DNA from: Tyzzerella sp. UBA1042
Lineage (GTDB): Bacteria > Bacillota > Clostridia > Lachnospirales > Anaerotignaceae
DNA length: 20,984 bases
Assembly: GCA_002316675.1 (NCBI GenBank)
Contig: DCDZ01000006.1
Location: 69,039 to 90,022 of the forward strand
Direction of reading: 5' to 3'
Shown: positions 14,238-20,984 of the stretch, one piece after another
Layout of the letters: every line of letters begins with the position of its first letter
Position numbering within the stretch: the stretch's first letter is position 1
The notes under the pieces: generated by a model
What the model saw: only the letters and a program-made list of their open reading frames with translations
The model's database searches: none
Told to the model about the DNA's origin: nothing
Made by a program: the position numbers and the translations under genes

Positions 14238-15754
14238 GCTTGTACCTCCTTTTGTAGGGAACCGCCTGCCATAAGAAGGCCGATGTCCTCTTTGGTAATT
14301 TCCTCGGGTGTAACGATACCTGTCATTTTACCGCCGCAAAAAACCATAATCCGGTCACAGAGGGCCATCAGAACGTCTAAGTCCTCGCCGATGAACAGCA
14401 CACCCACGCCCTTTTTCTTTTGCTCGTTGAGTAAATCATAAATTTTATAGGAAGCGCCGATATCTAGCCCTCGTGCGGGATATGCAGTAATCAGAACCTT
14501 CGGGTTAGAGTCAATTTCCCGTCCCAAAAGCACCTTCTGAATATTGCCGCCGGAAAGCTTTTTGATGGGATGGTATACCCCCGGGGTCAGGATTTCCAGC
14601 TGTTTCACCAAGCGCTGGGCCTTTTTTGTGCTTTCCTTTCTGCGCAGGAAAAGGCCGGGCTGACTGGTGTAATCCCTAAGAATCATATTATGCACCATAT
14701 CCATGGAGCCCACTAAGCCCATGCCCAAGCGATCCTCGGGGATAAAGCCCATGCGGATGCCCAGATGAATAATATCTCTTGGGGTTTTGCCTAGAATATT
14801 TGCGTTTTCAAAGAAAATACGTCCTTTTTCCGCCGGCAGAAGCCCTGCAATGGTTTCACAGATTTCTTTTTGTCCGCTGCCTGCCACACCGGCAATGCCC
14901 AATATTTCCCCCGGATAGAGGTCAAAATGAATGTCTTGTAAGGCGTGCTTGTTTTCCTTGGTGGCAACAGAAAGCCCGTCTACGGTCAATAAGGGTGTGT
15001 CTTGGCTGCAATGGGGTTTATTCAGCTGCAAATCCACTTTTTTACCCACCATCATTTCAATCAAAGGGTTGATTTCCACGGCGCTTGTATCCACGGTTGC
15101 GATGGATTGCCCCCGACGCAAAACGGTAATGCGGTCAGAAATTTCCATAACCTCGTTCAGCTTATGGGTAATGATGACAATGGCACAGCCCTGTGCCTTC
15201 ATGTTTCTTAAAATGGCAAAAAGACGCTTGATCTCTTGGGGGGTTAATACTGCGGTGGGCTCGTCCAAAATCAGGATCTTTGCTCCACGGTATAATACCT
15301 TGATGATTTCCAGCGTCTGTTTTTCGCCTACAGACATTTCATAAACCTTTTTATCCGGTTTAATATCTAAGCCATAGCGGTCACAAATGGCCTGCATTTC
15401 CTTGGTAAGCTGCTTGCCCTGCAAGGCAATGCCTTTGCTGCCCATAACCATATTTTCTTTGGCAGTCATCACCTCTACCAGCTTAAAATGCTGATGAATC
15501 ATGCCGATGCCCAAAGCGATCGAGTCCTTGGGGGAAGAAAACTCCACCTCCGTACCTTGAATGGAAATAGAGCCGCTATCGGGAGTATAGATGCCGGAAA
15601 GCATACTCATCAGCGTACTTTTTCCGGCACCGTTTTCTCCTAAGAGCGCATGAATCTCACCGTTATACACAGTGAGATTCACATTTTCATTCGCCTGAAC
15701 GGACCCAAAAGCCTTGGAAATGTTTTTCATTTCAATTGCTTTTACGGGTTCCAT
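14234..15754 (-). CDS. ABC transporter ATP-binding protein, double nucleotide-binding domain (NupO/YufO-like)
   Basis: I choose ATG 15754 because AGGAG lies 8-9 nt upstream; an in-frame ATG at 15772 has none. The 506-aa protein holds two ABC domains. In the first, Walker A is GENGAGKST (39-47), the signature is MSVGEKQ and Walker B is ILILDEPT. The second is degenerate, as is usual in this family: GVAGSGQKE replaces Walker A, LSGGNIQK is the signature, and ITAYPARGLDIG stands at Walker B. One chain therefore supplies both ATPase halves to the two permeases. It sits between the lipoprotein (35 nt upstream) and the first permease (4-nt overlap), a standard BMP operon order. Confidence 0.94.
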   Translation of the reverse strand: MEPVKAIEMKNISKAFGSVQANENVNLTVYNGEIHALLGENGAGKSTLMSMLSGIYTPDSGSISIQGTEVEFSSPKDSIALGIGMIHQHFKLVEVMTAKENMVMGSKGIALQGKQLTKEMQAICDRYGLDIKPDKKVYEMSVGEKQTLEIIKVLYRGAKILILDEPTAVLTPQEIKRLFAILRNMKAQGCAIVIITHKLNEVMEISDRITVLRRGQSIATVDTSAVEINPLIEMMVGKKVDLQLNKPHCSQDTPLLTVDGLSVATKENKHALQDIHFDLYPGEILGIAGVAGSGQKEICETIAGLLPAEKGRIFFENANILGKTPRDIIHLGIRMGFIPEDRLGMGLVGSMDMVHNMILRDYTSQPGLFLRRKESTKKAQRLVKQLEILTPGVYHPIKKLSGGNIQKVLLGREIDSNPKVLITAYPARGLDIGASYKIYDLLNEQKKKGVGVLFIGEDLDVLMALCDRIMVFCGGKMTGIVTPEEITKEDIGLLMAGGSLQKEVQA

Positions 15755-15789
15755 ACAATTTCTCCTAATCATTTAAGATGGGATTCATC

Positions 15790-16914
15790 TTAGTTTACAG
15801 CGGAAACGCCCTTTACTAAGCTCTGCATTACTGTCCAGATGCCTGCTCTGTCAAGGGTTTCACCCTCTGCAACCAGAACATTGCCCTCTGTATCATAAAT
15901 GGGCCCTGCGAATATGGGGTATTCTCCGGCTTCCATTTGTGCTGCAACTTCATTTACCTTATCCTGCACCTCCTGAGGAACCAAATCGGTCATAGGAGCA
16001 AGGCCGATATAGCCATCCTGCATTGTGCCGTAGTAGGATTCGGGAACATAAGTACCGTCGATAATTTTTTCAATGGTAGGTACCAGGTATTTATCATGAT
16101 GCCAAACGGGGGCAGTTAGGAAAGCACCGGGAACGATTTCGGAATTATCCAGGTTGTAGCCAATGGCAAGCTTGCCTGCTGCTTCTGCTGCCAGCTGAGG
16201 GCCTGCGGAGTCAGCATGCTGTGTGATAATATCGCAATCTTGTGCCAATAAAGACTCAGCCGCTGCTTTTTCACCGGCGGGATCGCCCCAACTGTTTGTA
16301 TAAACAACCTTTACTTCAACATCGGGGTTTACACTCTGTGCGCCCAATGCGAAAGCGTCGATGCCGATGTGTACTTCTGTATAAGGGAAAGCTGCCACAT
16401 AGCCCAGCTTATTTGTTTCTGTCATCATACCTGCAAGTATACCCGACAGGTATCTGGGTTCTTCCATGGCACCGAAATAGTTGCCAAAGTTGGTATCATT
16501 CATTTTATTGCCGGAAAAATGCAAGAAAGTTACCTCGGGATATTCTGTTGCCAATTCCTCCAAAGCATCCATGAAGCCGAAGCTTGTACCGATTACAATG
16601 GCAGCACCCTGATCAATCATGTTAATGGCAGTTGTTTTTACCGTTTGCTTTTCTTCCGCTACGTTTTCAGCAATGATAGTTTCTACTTTATCACCAAAGT
16701 ATTCCTCCACAGCTTTTGTGCCGTTGTGCTGTGCCTGAGAATAGCCGCCGTCATTTTGAGAGCCGATGTAGATAAACCCTACTTTCGTTGTAGCTGCTTC
16801 TGCGGTTTCCCCTGTATCTGCCGGGGGCTCCGTAGTACCGCCGCAGCCAGCCAGTGCTGACATGGAAAGGGCAGCCGCCAATGCCATTGCCAAAAATTTT
16901 GATAACTTTTTCAT
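15790..16914 (-). CDS. BMP family ABC transporter substrate-binding lipoprotein
   Basis: This 374-aa extracellular lipoprotein has a signal peptide with KK at 2-3 and a lipobox LAGC, so Cys-24 would be lipidated. A low-complexity Gly/Thr/Ala/Glu linker (25-42) follows. The mature part opens VGFIYIGSQNDGGYSQAQHNG, the Bmp fold of periplasmic binding proteins. The Asn-Leu-Asp and APVWHHDKYL segments near 255-275 are in the place of the ligand-binding loops of PnrA/BmpA-type proteins. This suggests purine nucleosides or related bases, but the ligand is inferred. ATG 16914 has AAGGAGA about 7 nt upstream. It is encoded 5' of its ATPase and permeases and 131 nt after xpt. Confidence 0.92.
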   Translation of the reverse strand: MKKLSKFLAMALAAALSMSALAGCGGTTEPPADTGETAEAATTKVGFIYIGSQNDGGYSQAQHNGTKAVEEYFGDKVETIIAENVAEEKQTVKTTAINMIDQGAAIVIGTSFGFMDALEELATEYPEVTFLHFSGNKMNDTNFGNYFGAMEEPRYLSGILAGMMTETNKLGYVAAFPYTEVHIGIDAFALGAQSVNPDVEVKVVYTNSWGDPAGEKAAAESLLAQDCDIITQHADSAGPQLAAEAAGKLAIGYNLDNSEIVPGAFLTAPVWHHDKYLVPTIEKIIDGTYVPESYYGTMQDGYIGLAPMTDLVPQEVQDKVNEVAAQMEAGEYPIFAGPIYDTEGNVLVAEGETLDRAGIWTVMQSLVKGVSAVN

Positions 16915-17045
16915 GGTTTCTCTCCTTTTCTTTTAAACAATCGTCTTAATGATAGTGACAGGTATGTTAGACGCCCTCCCCTTTTTTTGAAGGCGAAATA
17001 ACCAAAGCAATAAAATTTTCTGCAATAAATAGAAAGAAGGACGCA

Positions 17046-17621
17046 TTAATCCTTAAAGTAGATTTTTCCGTCCTCGATTTTCGTAATAACAGCCAAAGAA
17101 TCAACATAATAACCAAGCTCCCTCAGCTTTTTGCTTCCCCCTTGAAATTCCTTCTCCACAATGGCCGCAATGCCGCATACTGTGCCGCCTGCCTGGTTTA
17201 CAAGGTCTGCAAGGCCTGCCGCCGCCTCGCCGTGGGCAAGAAAGTCGTCAATAATCAAAACCTTGTCCTCTTTGTTCAGATATTTCTTGGAAACCTTTGC
17301 AATGGAGACTATCCCCTTGGTAAAGGATTTTACCGGGGCACCATAAAAATCCTCGGTCATTGTGCTTGGCTGTGTTTTTTTGGCAAAAACAACAGGCACC
17401 AGATCGAAGTAAATGGCTGTTATGGCGGCAATGCCGATACCGGAGGCTTCTATTGTGAGAATTTTATTGATTCCCATGTTGCCGAAGCGTCGGTAAATTT
17501 CTTTGCCTAATGCCATAAATAAGCCAATATCTAACTGGTGGTTCAAAAAAGAATCCACCTTAACGATCTCTGTGCCTATTTCTGTTCCGTCATTTGTAAT
17601 TCTGCGTTTTAACAATTCCAT
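17046..17621 (-). CDS. xpt: Xanthine phosphoribosyltransferase
   Basis: This 191-aa cytoplasmic enzyme converts xanthine plus PRPP to XMP in purine salvage. It has the Xpt opening MELLKRRITNDG, the ILTIEASGIGIAA segment, and FAKKTQPSTMTEDFYGAPV. The PRPP-binding loop VLIIDDFLAHGEA is at 121-133. Length is as in Bacillus Xpt (194). GGGAG precedes the start by about 9 nt. A TTTACA-17-TATAAT promoter lies just upstream, leaving a leader of only about 44 nt. In many Firmicutes xpt is behind a guanine riboswitch; none fits here. No clear terminator separates it from the BMP transporter genes, so it is probably the first gene of the operon. Confidence 0.95.
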   Translation of the reverse strand: MELLKRRITNDGTEIGTEIVKVDSFLNHQLDIGLFMALGKEIYRRFGNMGINKILTIEASGIGIAAITAIYFDLVPVVFAKKTQPSTMTEDFYGAPVKSFTKGIVSIAKVSKKYLNKEDKVLIIDDFLAHGEAAAGLADLVNQAGGTVCGIAAIVEKEFQGGSKKLRELGYYVDSLAVITKIEDGKIYFKD

Positions 17622-17671
17622 GATAAATGGCTCCCTCTTACTGAAAACTCGTTGTTTAAAAAGGTATTTTC

Positions 17672-17700
17672 ATTATACGGTGGTACTAGGAGGATGTAAA
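17672..17700 (-). promoter_or_regulatory. Promoter of xpt and the BMP transporter operon
   Basis: On the minus strand TTTACA (17700-17695) and consensus TATAAT (17677-17672) are separated by 17 nt. Confidence 0.75.
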
Positions 17701-17943
17701 TAGAATAAAGTCGAATTGTATAATATTTTATAGAAGTGTACAGGGATGGTAGGAAAATAAGCGAAAATAAGGGAAGAAACATCGTAACCTTTGGAAAAAA
17801 GTTATGAAAGAAACATTTTTTTTGTAAGAAAGAGATGGGGCCAGAGGGCTTTTTTTGTATGAATGTAAAATCTATGTGAATCCTTTTTTGGTTTTTGAGA
17901 AAAGAAAAAGAGGGAAGAATGTACGAAAAGGGATACTTAATTT
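17701..17943. other. Intergenic stretch with no recognised gene
   Basis: AT-rich sequence with a TATAAT-like element at about 17719 (no -35) and a short GCC-AGAG-GGC hairpin before seven T residues at about 17840-17857. I see no reading frame with a convincing ribosome binding site on either strand. Confidence 0.5.
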
Positions 17944-17970
17944 CAAGGTGCCGATTTTATCGGCACCTTG
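17944..17970. repeat. Perfect 12-bp palindrome
   Basis: CAAGGTGCCGAT is followed after TTT by its exact complement. Neither side has a T-tract, so it is not a standard terminator. It lies about 40 nt beyond the stop of the small ORF at 18011-18187 and could be an RNA 3' end structure or a protein-binding site. Confidence 0.7.
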
Positions 17971-18010
17971 AGGAAAGTGTTGAAAAAGCTGCATCCTACT
18001 TGCACCGAGG

Positions 18011-18187
18011 CTACTCTCGGTTGGCATTTTCCAGCTCGTGCATAGAATTGTGTCGGCTGATGCGGCCAAGAATATCTGCCCGTTCTTCGGTGGTCAGCGT
18101 ATAAAAACGCTGCATATCCGAACTATTATGGGCAATTTCCATTTGCAGCTCAGGCGTAAGGGTCGATATATCCTGAAAAAATTTCAT
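18011..18187 (-). CDS. Small protein of 58 aa, unknown function
   Basis: ATG 18187 has GGAGGTG 6 nt upstream, a near-perfect ribosome binding site. The 58-aa product reads MKFFQDISTLTPELQMEIAH at its start and ends MHELENANRE. It is helical in character, has mixed charge, no cysteine, no signal peptide and no membrane segment. The middle (LTTEERADILGRIS) looks like an amphipathic helix. I do not recognise the family. The divergent zinc-ribbon gene begins 130 nt away. The AT-rich 18190-18260 interval holds a possible TGCATT-17-CATACT promoter on this strand. Good translation signals and protein-like composition make me believe it is real. Confidence 0.65.
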   Translation of the reverse strand: MKFFQDISTLTPELQMEIAHNSSDMQRFYTLTTEERADILGRISRHNSMHELENANRE

Positions 18188-18243
18188 GGGCTCACCTCCT
18201 AAATTTCAGTATGTGAAAAAATCGTAAAAAAATGCAGTGGGAA

Positions 18244-18271
18244 TTGATTTTTGAGGAAGAATACCTATAAT
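18244..18271 (+). promoter_or_regulatory. Promoter of the coiled-coil zinc-ribbon gene
   Basis: TTGATT and consensus TATAAT are separated by 16 nt, about 50 nt before the start codon. Confidence 0.65.
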
Positions 18272-18319
18272 ATAAGGTAGTATTTAGTATTAGCCGATTT
18301 TGGAGAAGGAGCGGGAAAA

Positions 18320-18799
18320 ATGGATTTTTTTGATAGATTGGCTGCATCCGCCAGAAACTTAACGGAAAAAGCGGGAGACAGCCTGGAGATTAATCGACTA
18401 AACGGTGAAATTGCCATAGAAAAAGGAAATATTCAGTGCTATCAAAGGGAATTGGGAGAGTATTATTTGGCAAAATTTACGGTGGGAGAAAAGCTGGATG
18501 ATGAGGCAATGTTAATTTGTGATAAGGTTGTAGTCAGCCAAGACCGTATTCGTCAGCTTCTTTTGGATATTGAAAAGGTAAAACAGGAGCGGGAGGCTGT
18601 TTTGGAGGAGCGGGTCAAAACAAAACAAGAGGAAGAGGATCAGCTTGAAATTGCCGGTGCTACCCTGCCAGAAGCAGTGCCGGAGGAGAAAAAGACGGTT
18701 TGGCCTAAATTTTGCCCTCAATGCGGCGGTGCCGTTCAGGAAAAGCAAAGATTTTGTATGTTTTGCGGGGCGGAAATAAAGGAGGAGAACATTGACTAG
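18320..18799 (+). CDS. Coiled-coil zinc-ribbon domain protein
   Basis: This 159-aa protein has AAGGAG 8 nt before its ATG. Residues about 1-115 are charged and helical with heptad-like spacing (EINRLNGEIAIEKG, then QLLLDIEKVKQERE), so a coiled coil is likely. A Pro/Glu linker leads to a C-terminal zinc ribbon: CPQC and CMFC in the last 30 residues. Such small ribbon proteins are common in Firmicutes and have no agreed function. It has no signal peptide. It is a single gene with its own promoter; the FMN riboswitch unit begins about 115 nt after its stop. I cannot name a role. Confidence 0.75.
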   Translation: MDFFDRLAASARNLTEKAGDSLEINRLNGEIAIEKGNIQCYQRELGEYYLAKFTVGEKLDDEAMLICDKVVVSQDRIRQLLLDIEKVKQEREAVLEERVKTKQEEEDQLEIAGATLPEAVPEEKKTVWPKFCPQCGGAVQEKQRFCMFCGAEIKEENID

Positions 18800-18871
18800 C
18801 CTATGATCCTGTGATACCATAAATAAAGGGACAGAGGGTTCCTATAGCAGTTTTTAAAAATTATCGAAGGC

Positions 18872-18900
18872 ATGACATCTGTTGTATTCTTCGGCATAAA
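18872..18900 (+). promoter_or_regulatory. Weak promoter before the FMN riboswitch
   Basis: ATGACA and CATAAA are separated by 17 nt and end about 15 nt before the aptamer. The location is right but both boxes are poor. Confidence 0.35.
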
Positions 18901-18914
18901 AATAAATAAAACAA

Positions 18915-19026
18915 TTCTTCGGAAATGGGAGTACCATACCGGCGGTAAAAGCCCGCGAGCCAAGGCCATGGCAAGGCAAGATTCGATGCAATGCGAAGCC
19001 GACAGTCAGTCTGGATGGGAGAAGAA
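18915..19026 (+). promoter_or_regulatory. FMN riboswitch (RFN element)
   Basis: The conserved RFN blocks are present in order: ACCGGCGGTAAAAGCCCGCG, GATTCG with its pairing CGAAGCC (P5), GACAGTCAGTCTGGATGGGA and GAAG at the 3' end. P1 is TTCTTC (18915-18920) with GAAGAA (19021-19026). The aptamer binds FMN and would shut off the downstream gene by the terminator at 19083-19117. TGGCAG (19047-19052) can pair with CTGCCA (19090-19095) and could act as antiterminator. Confidence 0.95.
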
Positions 19027-19082
19027 GGTTACTGGAAACACGTGAGTGGCAGGGCCTTTTTCTGCGTGGACGTACGAATAGG

Positions 19083-19117
19083 AAGCATTCTGCCAAACAA
19101 GGCGGGGTGCTTTTTTT
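19083..19117 (+). terminator. Terminator of the FMN riboswitch
   Basis: GCATTCTGCC pairs with GGCGGGGTGC (including G-T pairs) and is followed by seven T residues. Confidence 0.8.
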
Positions 19118-19173
19118 GTGCTCCAATTTTTTGCAGGCAAAGGAGTATTGTGTTTTAGGAGGGGAGGGCTTAT

Positions 19174-20553
19174 ATGGCACAGGAAAATGTACTGGGCACA
19201 GAAAAGGTGGGCAGACTTTTGCTTCAATTTTCCGTTCCTACGGCAATGGCTTTAATTGTAAACAGCCTATATAATATGGTAGACCAAATTTTTATCGGCC
19301 GTGCCGTGGGTGTTGACGGTGTTGCCGCCACCAATGTGGCCTTCCCTTTGTTTATACTCACGGCGGCAATAGCCCTGCTCATTGGGGACGGCTGTGCGGC
19401 GAACATCAGCCTTGCCTTGGGGAGAAAGGAGAAAGAGCAGGCGGAAAAATTTTTGTTCAATGGGCTGTATCTGCTGTTTTTTGGAGCACTCAGCATATGT
19501 TTTGCAGGGTTGGCTTTTTTAAAGCCCTTACTGCTGTTTTTCGGGGCTTCTGCCGCTGTGCTGGAGATTTCTATGGCATACACAAACATTCTTTTGTGGA
19601 GCATACCCTTTTCTATGGCTACTATGGCTATGACCGCCATCATTCGGGCCGACGGTAATCCACGATATATGATGAAAACCATGCTGCTGGGTGCCGTAAT
19701 CAATCTGATTTTAGACCCCATCTTTATTTTTAAGCTTGACATGGGGGTGAAGGGGGCGGCTCTTGCCACAATTATCGGTCAGTTTGTATCAGGGGGACTG
19801 GCCTTGGCTTATATTCGGAAGCTAAAGCATATTCGCTATAGAGGTGATTTTGTGTTGGAAAAAAGCTATATGGGTAAGATTTTAAAACTAGGTTTTCCTA
19901 GCTTCTGCACCCAAACGGCAACCGCGGCAACCCAGATTGTGCTGTATAATTTGATGCGGAAGTATGGGCAATTCAGCCCCTACGGCAGTGAAATCACCCT
20001 ATCCGGCTATGGCATTATGACAAAGCTGTATCAAATTGCCCATGCCATGTTTGTAGGCTTGGCGGCAGGCACCCAGCCCATTCATGGGTTTAATTTCGGC
20101 GCCGGGAAGCGTTCTCGCGTGCGGCAAACCTACCGCATTGCGTTTGTTACGTCTATGGTCATTTCCTTTGTTTGGTTCGGCATCTTCCGCTGGGGAGGGG
20201 CGGCCCTTGCCGGTGTTTTTGTGCAGGACGAACCCTTGTTTTTGGAATTTACACAGTATTGCTTCCGCAGCTATATGCTGGCCTTTTTCCTCTATGGGCC
20301 GCCGCAGATTACATCCTCCTTTTTTCAAGCCCTTGGGAAACCCATGAAGGCGCTTTTTGTTGCCTTGGCAAGGCAGGTATTGTTTTTAATCCCTTTGGCA
20401 CTGCTATTGTCCGGACAGAGGGGGCTGGAGGGGGCATTGCTTGCGGCCCCTGCGGCGGATACCCTGGCTTTTGTCATGGCTATGGCTATGGTGATTTATG
20501 AATTTCGTTCTTGGAAAAGGCCGGAGGGGAACGAAGAACCCCGGTGTAAGTAA
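19174..20553 (+). CDS. MATE family transporter under FMN riboswitch control
   Basis: This 459-aa membrane protein has about twelve hydrophobic spans in two halves, as in MATE (MepA/NorM/DinF) antiporters. Family marks are NSLYNMVDQIFIGRAVG, AIIRADGNPRYMMKT with a following INLILDPIFIF, and QPIHGFNFGAG in the second half. These transporters couple Na+ or H+ entry to export of cationic or aromatic compounds. AGGAGG is 8-12 nt upstream of the start. The FMN riboswitch and its terminator stand just upstream (18915-19117). The product may therefore handle flavins or flavin-like molecules, or act in a pathway linked to flavin status; direction of transport cannot be seen. No riboflavin biosynthesis gene is in the window. 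Confidence 0.93.
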   Translation: MAQENVLGTEKVGRLLLQFSVPTAMALIVNSLYNMVDQIFIGRAVGVDGVAATNVAFPLFILTAAIALLIGDGCAANISLALGRKEKEQAEKFLFNGLYLLFFGALSICFAGLAFLKPLLLFFGASAAVLEISMAYTNILLWSIPFSMATMAMTAIIRADGNPRYMMKTMLLGAVINLILDPIFIFKLDMGVKGAALATIIGQFVSGGLALAYIRKLKHIRYRGDFVLEKSYMGKILKLGFPSFCTQTATAATQIVLYNLMRKYGQFSPYGSEITLSGYGIMTKLYQIAHAMFVGLAAGTQPIHGFNFGAGKRSRVRQTYRIAFVTSMVISFVWFGIFRWGGAALAGVFVQDEPLFLEFTQYCFRSYMLAFFLYGPPQITSSFFQALGKPMKALFVALARQVLFLIPLALLLSGQRGLEGALLAAPAADTLAFVMAMAMVIYEFRSWKRPEGNEEPRCK

Positions 20554-20622
20554 TGTCCGGGCGTAAAAACGAACTCGTTTTATAACAAGGCGTACAGCAT
20601 TTTGTGCCGAAAAGGCGGAATA

Positions 20623-20651
20623 TTGGACAACTCTTCCGTGTATCTTAAATA
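20623..20651 (+). promoter_or_regulatory. Possible promoter of the polysaccharide deacetylase gene
   Basis: TTGGAC and TAAATA are separated by 17 nt, 25-55 nt before the start codon. Confidence 0.4.
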
Positions 20652-20677
20652 ACAAACGGCATAAAGGGTTGAGAAAA

Positions 20678-20984
20678 ATGAAAAAGTTTTGGAAAAGCGG
20701 CATATATTATTTGCTGTTATTTACTTTTTGTTTTGTGGGAGGACGGCTGACTGCCGCCAGGCAGGCGGTGAAGGAGGCAAGTGCGGACAGGGAAGGAAAG
20801 CTGGCCATTGTAATCGATGATTTTGGGTATCAGGGAAGCGGAACGGAGGCTATGCTGGCTTTGCCCATTCCCCTCACTGCGGCGGTGATGCCTTTTTCAG
20901 AATTTTCTGTGGAGGATGCGGAAAAAGCGGCGGCGGCGGGGAAGGAAGTCATTATACATATGCCTATGGAGTCCTTACAGGGCC
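20678..20984 (+). CDS. Divergent polysaccharide deacetylase family (YibQ/DUF610-like), 5' part only
   Basis: The gene runs off the right edge; 102 codons are visible. Residues 1-30 form a signal anchor or signal peptide (MKKFWKSGIYYLLLFTFCF). The next part has LAIVIDDFGYQGSG, then ALPIPLTAAVMPF and GKEVIIHMPME, the typical blocks of the divergent polysaccharide deacetylases: DD as metal/catalytic pair, a proline turn, and the HMPM metal site. These act outside the membrane on carbohydrate polymers, though for this subgroup the substrate is not established. The ribosome binding site is weak (AAAGGGTTGAG). Confidence 0.85.
   Translation, partial: MKKFWKSGIYYLLLFTFCFVGGRLTAARQAVKEASADREGKLAIVIDDFGYQGSGTEAMLALPIPLTAAVMPFSEFSVEDAEKAAAAGKEVIIHMPMESLQG

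Noticed and set aside
14234..15754. Loss of function in the second ATP-binding domain
   Set aside because: The degenerate Walker A and B are normal for the second half of BMP/sugar-type double-domain ATPases.
17622..17700. Guanine/xanthine riboswitch upstream of xpt
   Set aside because: The distance from the TATAAT promoter to the start codon is only about 50 nt and the purine aptamer core is absent.
17895..18104. Plus-strand 69-aa reading frame
   Set aside because: It crosses the palindrome and overlaps the better supported 58-aa frame on the other strand; its start has no ribosome binding site.
18854..19227. Minus-strand reading frames opposite the FMN riboswitch
   Set aside because: They are shadows of the riboswitch and of the MATE gene start.
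1..20984. Defence system, prophage, transposon or CRISPR array
   Set aside because: No transposase, integrase, Cas, toxin-antitoxin or spaced repeat pattern was found; all long frames belong to housekeeping, transport or regulatory genes.

Overview
The window looks like a chromosomal segment of a low-to-middle GC anaerobic Firmicute of the class Clostridia (Lachnospirales-like). The evidence is the metG-tatD-yabE order, two T-box leaders, an FMN riboswitch, strong GGAGG-type ribosome binding sites, a TrpB2-type tryptophan synthase beta chain, and a small zinc-ribbon gene of the CD1247 type just after efp. The species cannot be named from the sequence. I see no insertion sequence, phage, CRISPR array, tRNA or rRNA. 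The region is mostly housekeeping and transport, and its main interest is in RNA regulation.

Layout. 1-5078 is on the minus strand: an M29 aminopeptidase (5078-3963), a methionine-type T-box leader (about 3880-3608), a hairpin-rich spacer, metG, tatD (overlapping metG by 1 nt), and the start of a YabE-like DUF348 protein behind a structured leader of about 230 nt. 5166-10137 is on the plus strand: a NifX/NifB-like small protein, a YqeG phosphatase, efp, a CD1247-type zinc-ribbon protein, a tryptophan T-box followed by a stand-alone trpB2, and a CDP-alcohol phosphatidyltransferase. 10267-17621 is on the minus strand: a SulP/STAS anion transporter, and xpt with a four-gene nucleoside-type BMP ABC transporter (lipoprotein, double ATPase, two permeases), probably one purine-salvage operon. 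17701-20984 holds a 58-codon unannotated small ORF (minus), a coiled-coil zinc-ribbon protein, an FMN riboswitch with terminator leading to a MATE transporter, and the start of a divergent polysaccharide deacetylase.

How the genes work together. Met-tRNA charging is tied to metG, and probably tatD, through the T-box. Trp-tRNA charging is tied to trpB2, which has no other trp gene beside it, so it may work in indole salvage. The BMP transporter would bring purine nucleosides or bases into the cell and Xpt would salvage xanthine. The FMN riboswitch makes the MATE protein a candidate flavin-linked transporter.

Most notable leads: the FMN-riboswitch-controlled MATE gene; the stand-alone trpB2 with a tryptophan T-box; the structured leader upstream of the yabE-like gene with mutually exclusive hairpins; a promoter-terminator pair at 12078-12222 that could make a small RNA; and the 58-aa small ORF next to a perfect 12-bp palindrome.
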